A stretch of 64,000 nt of DNA. Source: Lepidurus packardi (Eukaryota; Arthropoda; Branchiopoda; Notostraca; Triopsidae). A program made the position numbers and the translations under genes. Below, in pieces: positions 25,978 through 36,881 of this stretch; the stretch's first letter is position 1, and every line of letters starts with the position of its first letter. The notes below the pieces were generated by a model. It was not told the origin of the DNA, made no database searches, and was given only the letters and a program-made list of their open reading frames with translations. The stretch covers positions 1,224,375-1,288,374 of the forward strand of contig JAKZAN010000002.1 of assembly GCA_023053545.1 (NCBI GenBank), given 5' to 3'.

Positions 25978-26445
25978 TTGTTCCAAAGTTCCCCACGATA
26001 ACCGCCTTTATCAGGCTAAGGTATACGGGAACCTGGGAAGTAGACACAAGGACGACTCGACAAAAGGACTCCGTGTACCCTACCCAAGGACGCCGAGCCG
26101 CGACAGAAGGACGCCAGGTCCATAATCTTTTAAGGGGCCAATAGAATTTCAAGTATAAAAAGTCTCTACTCATTGGCTAAGTGCCAACGAGATTAGAAAG
26201 GGCTTAAGCCGTACTAAAAAATACGTCACAAAAACGCCTAAGCTAAACTAGCCTAGACTAACCTAGCCTAACCTAACATTTGCCTACTCCATTGTTGCGA
26301 TAGATTTGAAAATGGTTCAAAATAGTCTTTTAGTTCACAAAAAAGTGTGGGTTTCCAAATGATACGCCCTATTGCTGCCGGCATTGCTGAAACTCCTCCA
26401 TTGTTTAGGGAATTAATTTGAATGACTGTTTAGTATAAATTTATT

Positions 26446-26461
26446 GGGGGGGGGGGGGGGG
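26446..26461. repeat. Poly(G) tract, 16 bases
   Basis: Sixteen consecutive G in AT-rich intergenic DNA. The stretch 25978-26786 around it holds no gene I can support, only CCTAA-type telomere-like motifs at 26230-26276. Confidence 0.9.
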
Positions 26462-26786
26462 AGATTTTTTTCAGCTTTGAATTTCATGTGATTTATTGCC
26501 ATCATCAAGAAAAGAACACCCAATTATTTGTTGTTGTTGTGTTTGTGGTTTAAAAACATCAGAAACTTACAAAGGAAAAAAAATTATTGCCAATGTTGTC
26601 AAGTAGGTTCCTTTTTTGAAAAGCAGAGAACAAACAAATTGAGTTCCCATTCGTCCCGCTCCCCGTGCTCGGGAGAAAAGAGAGAGAGGAAAAACGTAAA
26701 TTTGAAATAAATTTTTGTGTCACCTGGCCATTTTCTTAATTGTTGTGTAATAATGCCGAGAAGTTATTTGTATATAATGAGTGCTA

Positions 26787-27032
26787 TTATGCTTCGATTA
26801 CGCCAATAATCCTGCAAGCCACAAGGAGTGGATAGATAGGAGGGTAGGCCGGAAGGCCAATGTCTTCCACGGCATCGATGATTAGGCTGCGACCGATTAT
26901 GTTGCGTCCGCCGTTTAGGGAAACTGCTTCGTCCACATTATCGACGACCGCCACTCCATCAGCGGAGGCCAAAATGCTGTCAATGTCACCCACGGGACGG
27001 ATTGGATCAACTGGCAATCCGTGGCGTGGTTG
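26787..27032 (-). pseudogene. Cu/Zn superoxide dismutase-like C-terminal relic
   Basis: About 80 codons on the minus strand align with the last third of Cu/Zn SOD. PRHGLPVDPIRPVGDID matches the family's HG.P.DE.RHVGDLG; then ADGVAVV, VSLNGG, NIIGRSLII, and ACRIIGVIEA followed by TAA match the SOD ending (LACGVIGI). Differences from active SOD: the copper-ligand His of LVVHE is Asp (IIDA), HC before IIGR is changed, and the Gly-rich loop is replaced by a Pro/Tyr stretch. No upstream SOD exon (GFHIHE region) and no splice acceptor were found, and a stop precedes the segment. It is either a pseudogene or the last exon of a non-catalytic SOD-related protein (arthropods are known to have such a gene, Rsod). 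Confidence 0.6.
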
Positions 27033-29566
27033 TTATTGGAATGCATTGAATCAGTAATTTCAACAATCGATATGGGAAGTCTGACGTTAGCTTCAAAACG
27101 ATTAGCTGAACTTTACTCTTAATGATCAATCATTAGAATTGCTTGTGGTAGAAAATGTTAGTTAAAATCGACACAGTTAGAACAATCGATATTGAAATTT
27201 GAGGGATACTGTTGCTACCGGCTGATTTCTAAGCGATTAGCTAATCGTTACTCTTTAATTATTAATGTAAAGGGTGATAAGAATGGAGCAAATAGTAGAA
27301 TTAATTGCAGGGGAAGAATATTAGTTGAAATCAAGAATTGTTAAATCGATTGTGATTTCAACAGCGAAATTGGGTTACATGTCGATATTAGCTAGCGCGG
27401 ATCGAATTCTGATTTAAAATCCCCAAAGTTTTTTTTTAATTCTGACTTGAATGCCGGCCGGGGTGTTAAACACGGAAGAGTGGTAAAAAACCCCGAAGCC
27501 ACTGGTGTCCTTTTTTCTGATCAAGTTGCCGGTAGATATTACATTGTGACCGTACGTATTGAAAAGTGACTTCTATTCCTTACAATTTTATAGGCTTCCT
27601 TTGAAGTATCGCCAAAACTCTATGCCCAAATGAATAGTTTCGTACTGTTGGTACGACGTTTATTGGAACTATTGTCAAGAACAATCCTAGAACAATTGGC
27701 TGACCATTTTAATTAATCCCGATCAATTCATTATTCTAAACTAAAGTCCAACCGGTGAAACGTGTACAGGGTTTTAGCGTTGTGCCAATAACGAACCCAC
27801 AGCCTCTGCTCAACCGATCAAAACAACTCAAATAGACCAAAATAGTTTCCTACATTATTAGCCATTTTTACGTCAACTTTATTGATCGTAGACTAATAAT
27901 CTAACGGGTAATTCTCTTAAACGGATAATTTTCTCTAACGGGTAAACTCCCTTTCCGTTAGAAATGGAACTTAATAGAAGAGAAATAAATGAATGCGAAG
28001 CTCAGTCCCCAACAATTCGCGGAAAGTCTATGTCCCCGGAGCAGCTAAAACCTCCAATTTACCATTGCTTTGTTTACGAGAAAGTAATGAAGTCGGACTG
28101 AGTTTCATAACAACTACATTTTCTTTTGCCTCAAATCGAAAAACTTGAGAACGATTGGAAAGACTGGGACCCCAGTATGACTTTGAAGATTGGAAATTAA
28201 CACCTATGAGGAATAGGTGTTACTCCCGGCGGAATTCTGCGTAAGCAACAACCTGCAATGCTCAGAAATGGTTTAGTCAACTACAAATTACACGTGGGGA
28301 TTTTGCCAATGGCACTAAAATGGACTCCAGAACATATCTAGTGGTGCTAGTATTGTTCGCGACGAAGTACAAAGAACTCAACTTCGAATCAAAAGTGTTT
28401 TGCTCTTTTGCAATTAAGCGATATCAAAGAAATGCTATGGAACTATTACTTTTATGTGACATTCGCTGACATCGATTTGTAATTCTCGACTGCTGAAACT
28501 CGCAACGCGAAGCAATTAAATCAGCAATGAAACCTACCCCCAGTCAAACCAACCAGGAATTCCCCAGTTGTTTTTACCATCGAATCCCGTTTTGGTAGCG
28601 GTTACGTTTTGTAAGACCCTCAAGATATTTTTGGCTTCAGTTACAGTCCACCATTACCAGTGAAATCTGCGTCTTGCTAACTAAAGTGGCTAAAGAACCT
28701 GATTTGATTAGCTGGATTGTAACAAAAACAGGAATTGTATCAACGCTTCTGCAGTTGATTGTTCCCTTTATTGAGTATTGAAATATTTACCGATCGAAGA
28801 GGACTCGACAAACCCGAAGTATTTCTTTGGGCTGAAATTACTTTGACCTATTTAATACTCTGGTCACTCTGGTACTGGTCACTCCCTTATATTCAGTTAA
28901 AAAAACTATAAAAAAAATACAGTAGACGCCGGCACATAAATACAGTAGGCCTTATATTCAAAAAATACAGTAGCCGCCGGCACATAAATTAAGAGTCAAT
29001 TGAAATTAGAATATTGAGACAGTATTTATTGGTGGGTCGTATTTAAGTAACAGACCAACTCAATAAACTAGTGACTAAGTTTGCCATAATTTAATTTGAG
29101 TTGTGATCAGAAAAGTGTGCACCTTTTTCGTTAACTAAAAAAGTCTAATTGTAATGCCAGCTATATTAGCTTCGCCCGGTTCATAAATGACAGTCGCGTT
29201 GTGTGCAACTACAAGTGAGCTGCGCTGTTCGTGTAATTAGTCGCGACATCGTCCTTGATCTCACAAAAGTTTGTTATGTAAGCTTTTCACATATTACTAC
29301 CGCTACGAGCACTATCACGTGTCCCAAGGAAGGTAACAGACAAAGCCGGCTGGTCCGACTGTACTACGAATGATAGATAAATTCTCCTATTCTTGACATA
29401 AAGATGCGCGCACGTATTCGGGACCATTTCAGGATGTAATTTCCAGAGAAAAGCCAGTATTAAGTTAGCAATAATGTATTAACGTTAAAAAGGAACAAAA
29501 GAAAACAGAAATTTTTGCAAAGTAAGGTCCGAGACTGTGAATCGCTTCCACCAAACATTATGGGAA
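27033..29566. other. Intergenic stretch, no firm gene
   Basis: Contains a degenerate two-unit repeat at about 27062-27340 (shared AACAATCGATAT and GATTAGCT), a perfect short palindrome at 28198-28222, an exon-like minus-strand segment at 28538-28645, and two copies of a CAGTAG.CGCCGGCACATAAAT motif at 28920-28990 that resembles the CAGTAGATGCC ends of the Tigger-like elements. Confidence 0.4.
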
Positions 29567-30003
29567 TTAGAACCCAAAAGCAGTACCACCACCGGTATTG
29601 GAACTTCCGAATTGATTGCCTTAGAAAAGATACATTTCCGTTAAAAGGGTATGTTTTGTTTATAGATAAAGCAGTTTTACTTTGGGAACCTCCTTGGCCG
29701 GTGGCAAATGCGGCACTGGGTCCGGAAGCTTGACCATACCCGCTTCCAAAACCGGAGCTGCCGTATGGTCGAAAATTACTGCCGGTATTTCCACCAGCGG
29801 AGGCTTGAGGAGGCCTAAGTCCACCGTACCCACCTTGACCGAAGTTTCCATAACCGGGTCGGGGTCGGGGTCGGTGTTGAGGCACTGCCATACAAACGAC
29901 CAGCAAAGCCGCCAAACAAGTAATCTGTGGAATACAGAAGAAATAGATTTGAAACAACATATATATTTAGTCAACCGATCTTCCTTACCATCAATTTGGA
30001 CAT
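29567..30003 (-). CDS. Small secreted glycine-rich protein
   Basis: Three exons on the minus strand: 30003-29989, 29924-29681 and 29619-29567, with in-phase GT-AG introns of 64 and 61 bp, giving 103 residues. The N-terminus (MSKLM, then ITCLAALLVVCMAVPQ across the first intron) is a clear signal peptide. The mature part has an RPRPRPGYG stretch and is rich in Gly, Ser, Gln and Phe (GQGGYGG, GSGFGSGYG-type runs), ending in GGGTAFGF. Such compositions are typical of arthropod cuticular, peritrophic or silk-like proteins; I cannot name a family. Reading through the second donor would give a different tail, but the spliced version continues the Gly/Ser pattern and stops cleanly. A TATA box lies about 85 bases upstream. 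Confidence 0.75.
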
Positions 30004-30086
30004 GGTTAAGATGCAAAACTGCTGAATATGGAACTGTACTAACGGTGAAGGAGGTGATGGTATGATGCTCCCTGTGTTATTGAGGT

Positions 30087-30095
30087 CTTTATATA
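30087..30095 (-). promoter_or_regulatory. TATA box of the glycine-rich protein gene
   Basis: On the minus strand TATATAAAG lies 84-92 bases before the start codon at 30003. The predicted start site is near 30062, leaving a 5' UTR of about 60 bases. Confidence 0.6.
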
Positions 30096-31580
30096 CCCCT
30101 TACGTATACCTGGTCAAGAAGCACCTCCGGCTTGTTGACGAAAAATTTTCCCCGTAAGGTTGTCTTTGTGCTTCATTTCCGTATTTTCGCAACCAACCGC
30201 GTGTTCTGCAGACAATGAATACTGCCTTCGCGGCTTGGTAATAGAAGGAGAATTTTCCCAAAAGTCCTCCAACTTCCCTTATTTCTAAACATCATTGCGC
30301 GAAACCCGAAAGAAGACCGGTTTGCCATCCAAACTAAAGGCAACTCTCTTTTGCAGTTAGAAAAACGTAATAAACAGTACGCAAATGGGACTCGGGGTTC
30401 AAAAGGATAACTCAATAAACCGTGACTGGTAGGACCAGATTGACTACAATGACTTCACAACCGTGAACAAAGCGAAAAAAATAATTTAGTTTAATTTTGA
30501 TTATAAATATTAGCGAATAAACTCTAAGTTGCATTATACTTTGTGTGCATTACAGGGAATACCGAATGATTTAAGATAAACCTTATCTGGAAAAATCCCG
30601 TAACCATCAGGCTGTTTACCCGGTGAACCCCTGAAAACAGGCTGCGTCTATCTTGTTCAGAACTATCTGGCAAAACTACTGCTTACTGATTTTCTTTTTG
30701 CCCTCCATTGGTTAAAATTGGGAGCTGCTTCTTCTAGCAACTCTTTCGTCTGATTGAAGGGCAACTTTTCTACTACCAACATTAACGCAGCGTCAAGTGA
30801 GAAAATATATCAATATTAATAAAGGTTGTGCAAGTTACATTCGTGCTAGTAAAGAGGCATAGTAGAAAAGAGGAAAACAACAGGTTGTTTACGCGGCTCG
30901 TTTTTCTTGGGTACGCAACTCCTCTTCATAGTTTTACTCCAGTAGGCTACTCAAGATGTAATCAAAGCATAAGAAAAGGCCTTGTCAATGACCCCAAGTT
31001 AAAGCTTTCTAAACAAAGAATCAGCGAGAGAAGGTACTCAGTCGGGGTCTTCCTAACCGAGATGGTACGTGGTCAACGACCGACATCTGTAACAAGGAGT
31101 ACTGACCCATATCTCGTTGCGTCGAACAACACAGTGGGAATAGCGTAGACGCGAGAGTTGGACAAGTCGGGGAGGGGCTTGGGTGAAGAGCGTGTGGCTT
31201 GTGGGAAATGGAGGCGCCCCATTGGAGGCGCAACAATGGCAGTACTTTACTACTAAGGGACTCATCCTACCTGGTGTACCTTTACAGAACGCGCATTCCG
31301 GTACACAGGCGGATGGGTCTTCGGCATTAACTTAGGGTGCGTTCCAATTGGCGACTCAACCCAGGTTGAAGTGGGTTTTCAACTCGGGTTCCAGAACTCG
31401 CCTGTTTCAAGTGGCCAAACTCGGGTTCAAAGCGGAGTTTGGGGAAGGGTTGTTCGACTCCACTTTGGATCAGGGTTGAACACAGCAGAAGCGAGTTGGG
31501 GGACGTTTCGTGTCTGGGTGCTAGGTGGAGTCGTGGTTCCATGTAAACAAAACAAAGCTTCATTGATTCAAACTAAGATT
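30096..31580. other. Intergenic stretch before the assembly gap
   Basis: No gene recognised. GGGTGCGTTCCAATTGGCG at 31335 looks like the end of a Harbinger-like or other inverted-repeat element, but its partner would fall in or beyond the gap. Confidence 0.35.
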
Positions 31581-31680
31581 NNNNNNNNNNNNNNNNNNNN
31601 NNNNNNNNNNNNNNNNNNNNNNNNNNNNNNNNNNNNNNNNNNNNNNNNNNNNNNNNNNNNNNNNNNNNNNNNNNNNNNNN
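31581..31680. other. Assembly gap, 100 N
   Basis: Exactly 100 N, the usual placeholder for a scaffold gap of unknown length. Sequence on the two sides need not be close in the genome. Confidence 0.98.
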
Positions 31681-31689
31681 TATGGGTGC

Positions 31690-32398
31690 AAGGTGCTTTT
31701 TGCAAGGTAGGCAAGGTCCTACCGGCAACGCGCGCGTTTGAAAGTGTTTTTGGAAAATGCCTATGCTATTTTTTGGTAATAAGTCTTACACTAATCCCTT
31801 TCAAGTTCACATTGCTTGATAACCCCTAAAGAAATGCAAGTACTTCCTACTTCCGTGTTTTTGAATGTCATATAAATAGCGTCGTCCCATCAACTCCTAC
31901 CAATTGTTATTGCGCTTCCGTGCAGTTTGTTGCAAATTTCACATAGCTCACTTTCAATTTATTTTAAAGAAAATTTTCACCGTTTTCTTAACACGACTCT
32001 GTAGTTTGTCTTTTTCAAGACGAAGTACCGTAAAAGATTTTCATTAAGTCATTCAAAAATGTACATTAATCCAGCAGTGTAGTATAAGTGAGTTTTTAGC
32101 AAAGCGAGATGTAGTGTCATATAATGTCTCTATAGGTCTATAATTTGTATACGTGTTGTGCTTTGACCTTGTTAATTCATCTTTTATTTTAAGCTCACAT
32201 AGTTTAAAGCAATAGATTTAAATTACGCGCTTTGTAAACCGTCGTGACCTTTTTTGAACTGCACTGGGAGGTTTGCGAATGTACCCTTTCATTTTCTGGC
32301 CTTTTACCTGAATATTACTCTGGGGACCGAGAAGGTCGTCAGGAAACCTTAACATTGGAAGATAGCCGTTAGCATACTGTGAAAACCTCTATACTGTG
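31690..32398. mobile_element. Inverted-repeat DNA element, partial copy
   Basis: Two blocks match the element at 54838-55630 in opposite orientation: 31690-31812 (for example GCGCGCGTT and ACTAATCCCTTTCAAGTTCA) and 32145-32398 (for example AAATTACGCGCTTTGTAAAC). The right edge ends in CCTCTATACTG, which is the inverse of that element's terminus. The edge falls inside a hAT transposase reading frame, so the element inserted there. Its other end is lost in the assembly gap or truncated. Confidence 0.7.
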
Positions 32399-33195
32399 GT
32401 GAAGGGCTTCTTGGCTTTTCGTATGCGATCGGCTACTAACAATTACGCTTTCAGTACTTATACATTCAGCGTAGTTGTAGCCTTTAGTAATTTTGCCTGC
32501 TCTTGATATTCTCGTTTTTTCTTTCGAAAAACTCCAGGGGCTTATCTTTCAAGGCAGCGTGCTTTGCTTCTATGTGGCGAAACATTTTCGAGGATTTCAT
32601 TGACTCGTTTGCTAGCTGCTCGCCACATATAACACACAGCGGGGATGGGCAGTGCGAATCTCCCGTTGCAATGAAACCGTACTTTAAGAAAGACTCTTGA
32701 TATTTTCGAATAACAACTTTCTTCTTCTTAGCAATCTTAGACTCTTCTGCTGACGCCCAATCATTGGGCCTATCCCTTTTCTTAAAAAAGTTTTCCCACG
32801 CTTTTTGTTTATCACTCATGTTGAGGTCCCAGCGTGCTCATAACAACCACGGTGTGACTAAATAGCAACTACGAATAGCGCACGCACAAACCCTGGTGAG
32901 GTGTAGTTCACTGTCCCCCATCTGGATTGCCCTAAACGTGATGCTTCTCGTAAAATGCACATTCTCTCCAATGTAAAGGCACTTTCATTGATTGCTCTGG
33001 ATAATGTTTCTCTTACTTCTAATTCAGCACGTGGCAATCAGCTGTTTTAAAACTTCTCGTAGTAAGAAAGTTGTGCTCCAGAGCAGCCACAGGAAAATGC
33101 TAGGAATTACTCTACTTGTATGCCCGTATCGCGACCCACTTCCTATCAGTTCGTGACCCACCAGTGGGTCGCGACCCATAGTTTGGGGACCGCTG
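32399..33195 (-). mobile_element. ZBED-type hAT DNA transposon fossil, 5' part
   Basis: The 5' terminus at 33195 (minus strand) reads CAGCGGTCCCCAAACTATGG, then GGGTCGCGACCCAC, the standard end of ZBED5/SCAND3-like hAT elements. A reading frame from ATG 32819 to 32484 gives MSDKQKAWENFFKK, then RKYQESFLKYGF, a BED-type zinc finger (CPSPLCVICGEQLANESM...HIEAKH) and LKDKPLEFF. After the stop the family sequence continues to LLVADRIRKAKKPF near 32402, with further stops, and is cut by the inverted-repeat element at 32398. The catalytic part is missing. Confidence 0.8.
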
Positions 33196-33494
33196 CCTTA
33201 GAACACCGTAAAGAAATCGAAGTCCTGTCACTTTGATGTGTGGAAAAGGAGGAGCCTAACAGCGTGATAACGTCGGCAAACAAAAAAGTGGAAACTATAG
33301 ACAGAAGAAAATCCACATTTGGTGAAACTAAAGAGGAGCCGCGGTAGTGAGGATCAGAACTAAATGCTTTCTGAAGATCTAAAAAGGAGAGTACAAAGGA
33401 ATTTCGAATGTCCAAAAAGAAGCAAAGATCGTATAACAAGAAGTTGGGATAAACACCATCTTTTGTAGGACGAAAAGAAAACTAATGATTACAA
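33196..33494 (-). mobile_element. Degenerate LINE reverse-transcriptase fragment, copy 1
   Basis: About 300 bp nearly identical, in inverted orientation, to 41140-41430. The frame gives FLDLQKAF and TFLFADVITLLGSS, recalling the reverse-transcriptase motifs LDL.KAF and FADD; the second Asp of FADD is Val here. The hAT element abuts one side (at GGTGTTCTAAGG) and the gypsy fossil the other, so both lie inside or next to an older LINE copy. Confidence 0.55.
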
Positions 33495-36390
33495 AATGAT
33501 ATTCGGATGCCCGGTATTTCACAAGTTTTTCCTCTCATGTCACAGATTGGACTCCGAATGGGCTGCTTCTGGCGACTCTTCATTAACCCGTGCCATCTCC
33601 GGCGTCTCGTCAGTGGGTATACTGTCGCTGTCGTCCCCACTCTCTTCTCCACTACATAAAGAGGCTTCCTCGGCAATAACTGGCTCATCATCCAGATCTC
33701 TGGGGTCAAAACCGGCGACGTATTTTTTTAGTTGGCTGACATGAACCGGGAAGATCCGTTGCCGCCTCCGAGTCTGCCGGCACGGTAAATCTTGCACCAG
33801 GAAAGTGACTGATGTCACCTTTTTTGCTATTATGAAGGGGCCAATGTATTTCGGCATGAACTTCGGACATTTCCCCAACCTTTCTTATCTTACGCCGTAC
33901 CAATACGAGGTCGCCAGGTTCCAGGATCCCCTGTTGACGATGTCGATTGTCGTACTGCGTCTTCTGCTTGACCTGCTGCCGACGAGCGTTTTCCATACTA
34001 GCGCAACGAGTTGCTTCAACCCGGTCAAGGAAACTTGAGACGTCTTCATTAGAATCCTCCGGCCAAGGGAAGCGAGTTTCCTCCGGTAGGATTGGATCCC
34101 GACCGTATACGAGCTGAAATGGGCTGAAACCGGTAGTATCTTGGACAGCCGTGTTTATCGCAAAGGAGGCTGCTTGTACATACTCGTCCCATCGGTTTTG
34201 ATCGCGCCCTATAAATCCCGAAACCACTTTGATCAAGGTCCGGTTTACTCGCTCACAGAGGCCATTGGTCTGCGGGTGATAGGCGGCTGCCATGGCATGC
34301 CTGATGTGGAGGCCTTCTAGGATTTCTTCCAGAATTTGGGCAGTAAAGCCAGTACCCCGGTCACTGACGAGTTTACTTGGTGTCCCATGTCTCAGGATTA
34401 TTTGGTTTAGAACAAAATCACAAACCTCTTGGGCGGCAGTGGTAAAAACAGGCCGAACTTCAACCCACTTTGTGTGGTAGTCAATAGCCACTAACAGGTG
34501 TCTGTAACCCCGCGTGACAGGCAGGGGGCCGACATGGTCTATTCCGATCATGGCAAAGGGTTTTGGCGGTGGGTCTATTGGAGACAGTAGACCCTGGACG
34601 AATCCCGGTGGCTGCTTCCTAAACTGGCAGCCGGTGCAACCCGCCACATAGCGACGTACTGTTCGGGATAGCCTTGGCCACCAGTACCGGCCACGTGTTT
34701 TCTCCAGTGTCTTGGAGTAACCAAGATGTCCTCCCGCTGGACCATCGTGGCACTCACGCAATACCTCCTGGCGAAAAACGCGCGGTAAAACGAGGAGGAG
34801 TTTTCTCCCTTTTCCGGAGTTTACCCGATATAGCACTCCACGGTGTAGCTCGTATTGCTGCATCCAAGTATTTTGCTGGTTAGTGGGGCTAGGGCAAACG
34901 AAGGCGGTCATAACCTGCGAGAAAGAAGGGTCCGCATGCTGGTCTATTGCCAAACTTGAGCTGGGTATGTTGGTCAGCATAGCGCACGCGGTCAGCTCGC
35001 CTGGGGGGGAGGTGTCAACGGCTGCCCCTGAAGGAGCTCGCGATAACGCGTCGGCAACAACATTGGCTTGACCTTTACGATGCTTGAAGACAATGTTATG
35101 TTCTTGGAGGCCAAGTACCCATCTGCTAAATTTGGCGTTGCACTGTTGTTTGTGGAATAGGTACGTTACGGCGGTATTGTCGGTCAGTAATGTGAAACGA
35201 TGTCCAAACACGTAAGAGCGGAATTTCTCTACAGCCCAAACAACACAGAGACATTCCAGCTCGTTACTGTGGTATTTTTCCTCGGTTGGTGTCAATCGCC
35301 TACTAATGAAAGCCAGCGTATTTTCTTTGCCATCTTTCCGCTGGAGTAGAACCGCCCCTAGGCCCTCGAGGCTAGCATCGGTGTGAATTTCAATATCCCA
35401 GCCCTCGCGGAAATGTCCCAGCACAGGGGATTTCGTCAAAGATTCTTTTAACCTCAAGAAGGAATCCTCGGCCTTCGAGGACCACGTCCAGCATTGTCCC
35501 TTCTTCAACAAGGTGTACAAAGGGCGAGCAGTAGCGGCGAATTCCCGAATGAATCTTCGATAGTAGCCCAGCATACCCAAAAAACGCCTGAGACTCTTTA
35601 AATTATGTGGTCTTGGGTACCGAGAGTGGGGACGACAGCGACAGTATACCCACTGACGAGACGCCGGAGATGGCACGGGTTAATGAAGAGTCGCCAGATC
35701 AGCCCATTCGGAGTCCAATCTGACCGCATCCGTAGCCGACGAGGGGAGGGAAACTGGAGAAGATCAAGCTCCGCCCGAACGGGAGGCAAATGGACAGGGT
35801 CGCCATCTGAGGCACCACCGTAGACCAAGGCGTTACGACGATTACATCACTTACTAGGTTTCCCATATTTGTTGCCAGCTGGGGCCAGGGAGGGGGTTGG
35901 ACGTTGTCTCATACAGTAACGCAGCCGCTCCCTCTTCATCCGAGTCACTTTCGTGGTTTTGTTTCTTTGACGCACGCGTTTGGGGCATGTTGGAGCTGGT
36001 GGATTTAGCTTCCTCTTTGGGACTACGGGTACGAGGCGGATACAATATGCAGGGTAAAGTGGGACTGTGTTCCTGTCACCAAAGCAATTTTAAGGTTCTC
36101 CAAGCTTCGTACTCTTTTTCAAGGAACCCTACAGCACACTATTCCCAGGACTCCTACGGTCTTTATGAGCTCACAGCTACTGTCCACCAGTTCAGATCCC
36201 ACTCTTGACACCAAATTTGTGACGGAGTGAGTTGTCGACTCGGTTATAGGATTTCGACTGCTGTATTTGTCCAAAAGACCCCCTATCCCCAACGATAACA
36301 ACAACCCTCAGGCAGGAGCGAGGCCTCTCGCTACAGTATGTAGCTTTATGGAATTTTGTTTCCGACAGTGCTTTACTCGTTATGTAGTAC
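33495..36390 (-). mobile_element. Ty3/gypsy LTR retrotransposon fossil 1
   Basis: Minus-strand LTR element. Parts recognised: a candidate 5' LTR of about 170 bp (about 36390-36221, TGTACTACA to CCGTCACA), a primer-binding-site-like stretch directly after it, the start of gag (about 35980-35854), an RNase H domain with its connection to the polymerase (about 35600-35030), and an integrase with HHCC finger and catalytic core (about 34900-34000) followed by a chromatin-side C-terminus. The reverse transcriptase core is largely not seen. A short part of its 3' region recurs inverted within the element. It is broken, with several rearrangements, but coding similarity is well preserved, suggesting moderate age. 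Confidence 0.85.
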
Positions 36391-36757
36391 ATTAATGTGT
36401 CCAGCTTAATGAAACCCGCTAACGATGAGCAATTTTTGTATTAGGTAGCTTAACATGGCTGCAATGCTTTTCGGAAAATGTCAAAGTTCTACGGGATTGA
36501 GCGATTTGTTTCTTTTCATCTTATCTGTGTAATCTTTTGATTCCAATCTCTAAGTGTGTAAGGTTTCGCGTCAACTATTCTTCTCTTCGTGAACAATTGG
36601 AACTTGGTGCGTCTGTTGATCTTCCTGGGCGTGATTCTGTTCGTGAAGCTCTAAATCAATAGCTCCATTTCAACTTTGCTGTTCAAGACGGTCATTGTCT
36701 TCGAATGTTTGGTTTTCGTGACCAACACCTGATTGGGTCTGGGGCGTTGCTTCCATT
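36391..36757. other. Stretch between gypsy fossil 1 and the NRF-6-like gene
   Basis: On the minus strand this is the probable 3' UTR of the NRF-6-like gene. It also contains an acidic, Gln-rich open stretch (about 36840-36570 in another frame) that may be part of an alternative tail. Confidence 0.35.
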
Positions 36758-36836
36758 TCAATAGCTGTCGCCACCTCCTTTAGTTTGTCTTTTATTTCCG
36801 TTTTTTTTTCATTCTTGGCGACACGAACCGGTCGAC
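36758..36836 (-). other. Candidate alternative last exon of the NRF-6-like gene
   Basis: A donor inside the last exon (AAAC then GTAAAT, 36893/36892) and an acceptor ending in CAG at 36837 bound a 56 bp intron, the size typical of this gene. Splicing would skip the stop at 36882 and add RPVRVAKNEKK and a short basic tail stopping at 36758-36760. A nine-A run in the exon shifts into a much longer acidic frame (KDKLKEVATAIEME onward), which may be the true tail if the run is miscounted. Confidence 0.45.
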
Positions 36837-36881
36837 CTGATAAAAATTTGTTTTTTAGAAACTTTACTATAGTAACTAGGG

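Noticed and set aside
29460-29680. Extended tail of the glycine-rich protein read straight through 29680
   Set aside because: A donor at 29680/29679 and an acceptor just before 29619 restore Gly/Ser-rich sequence and a clean stop; the read-through part lacks that composition.
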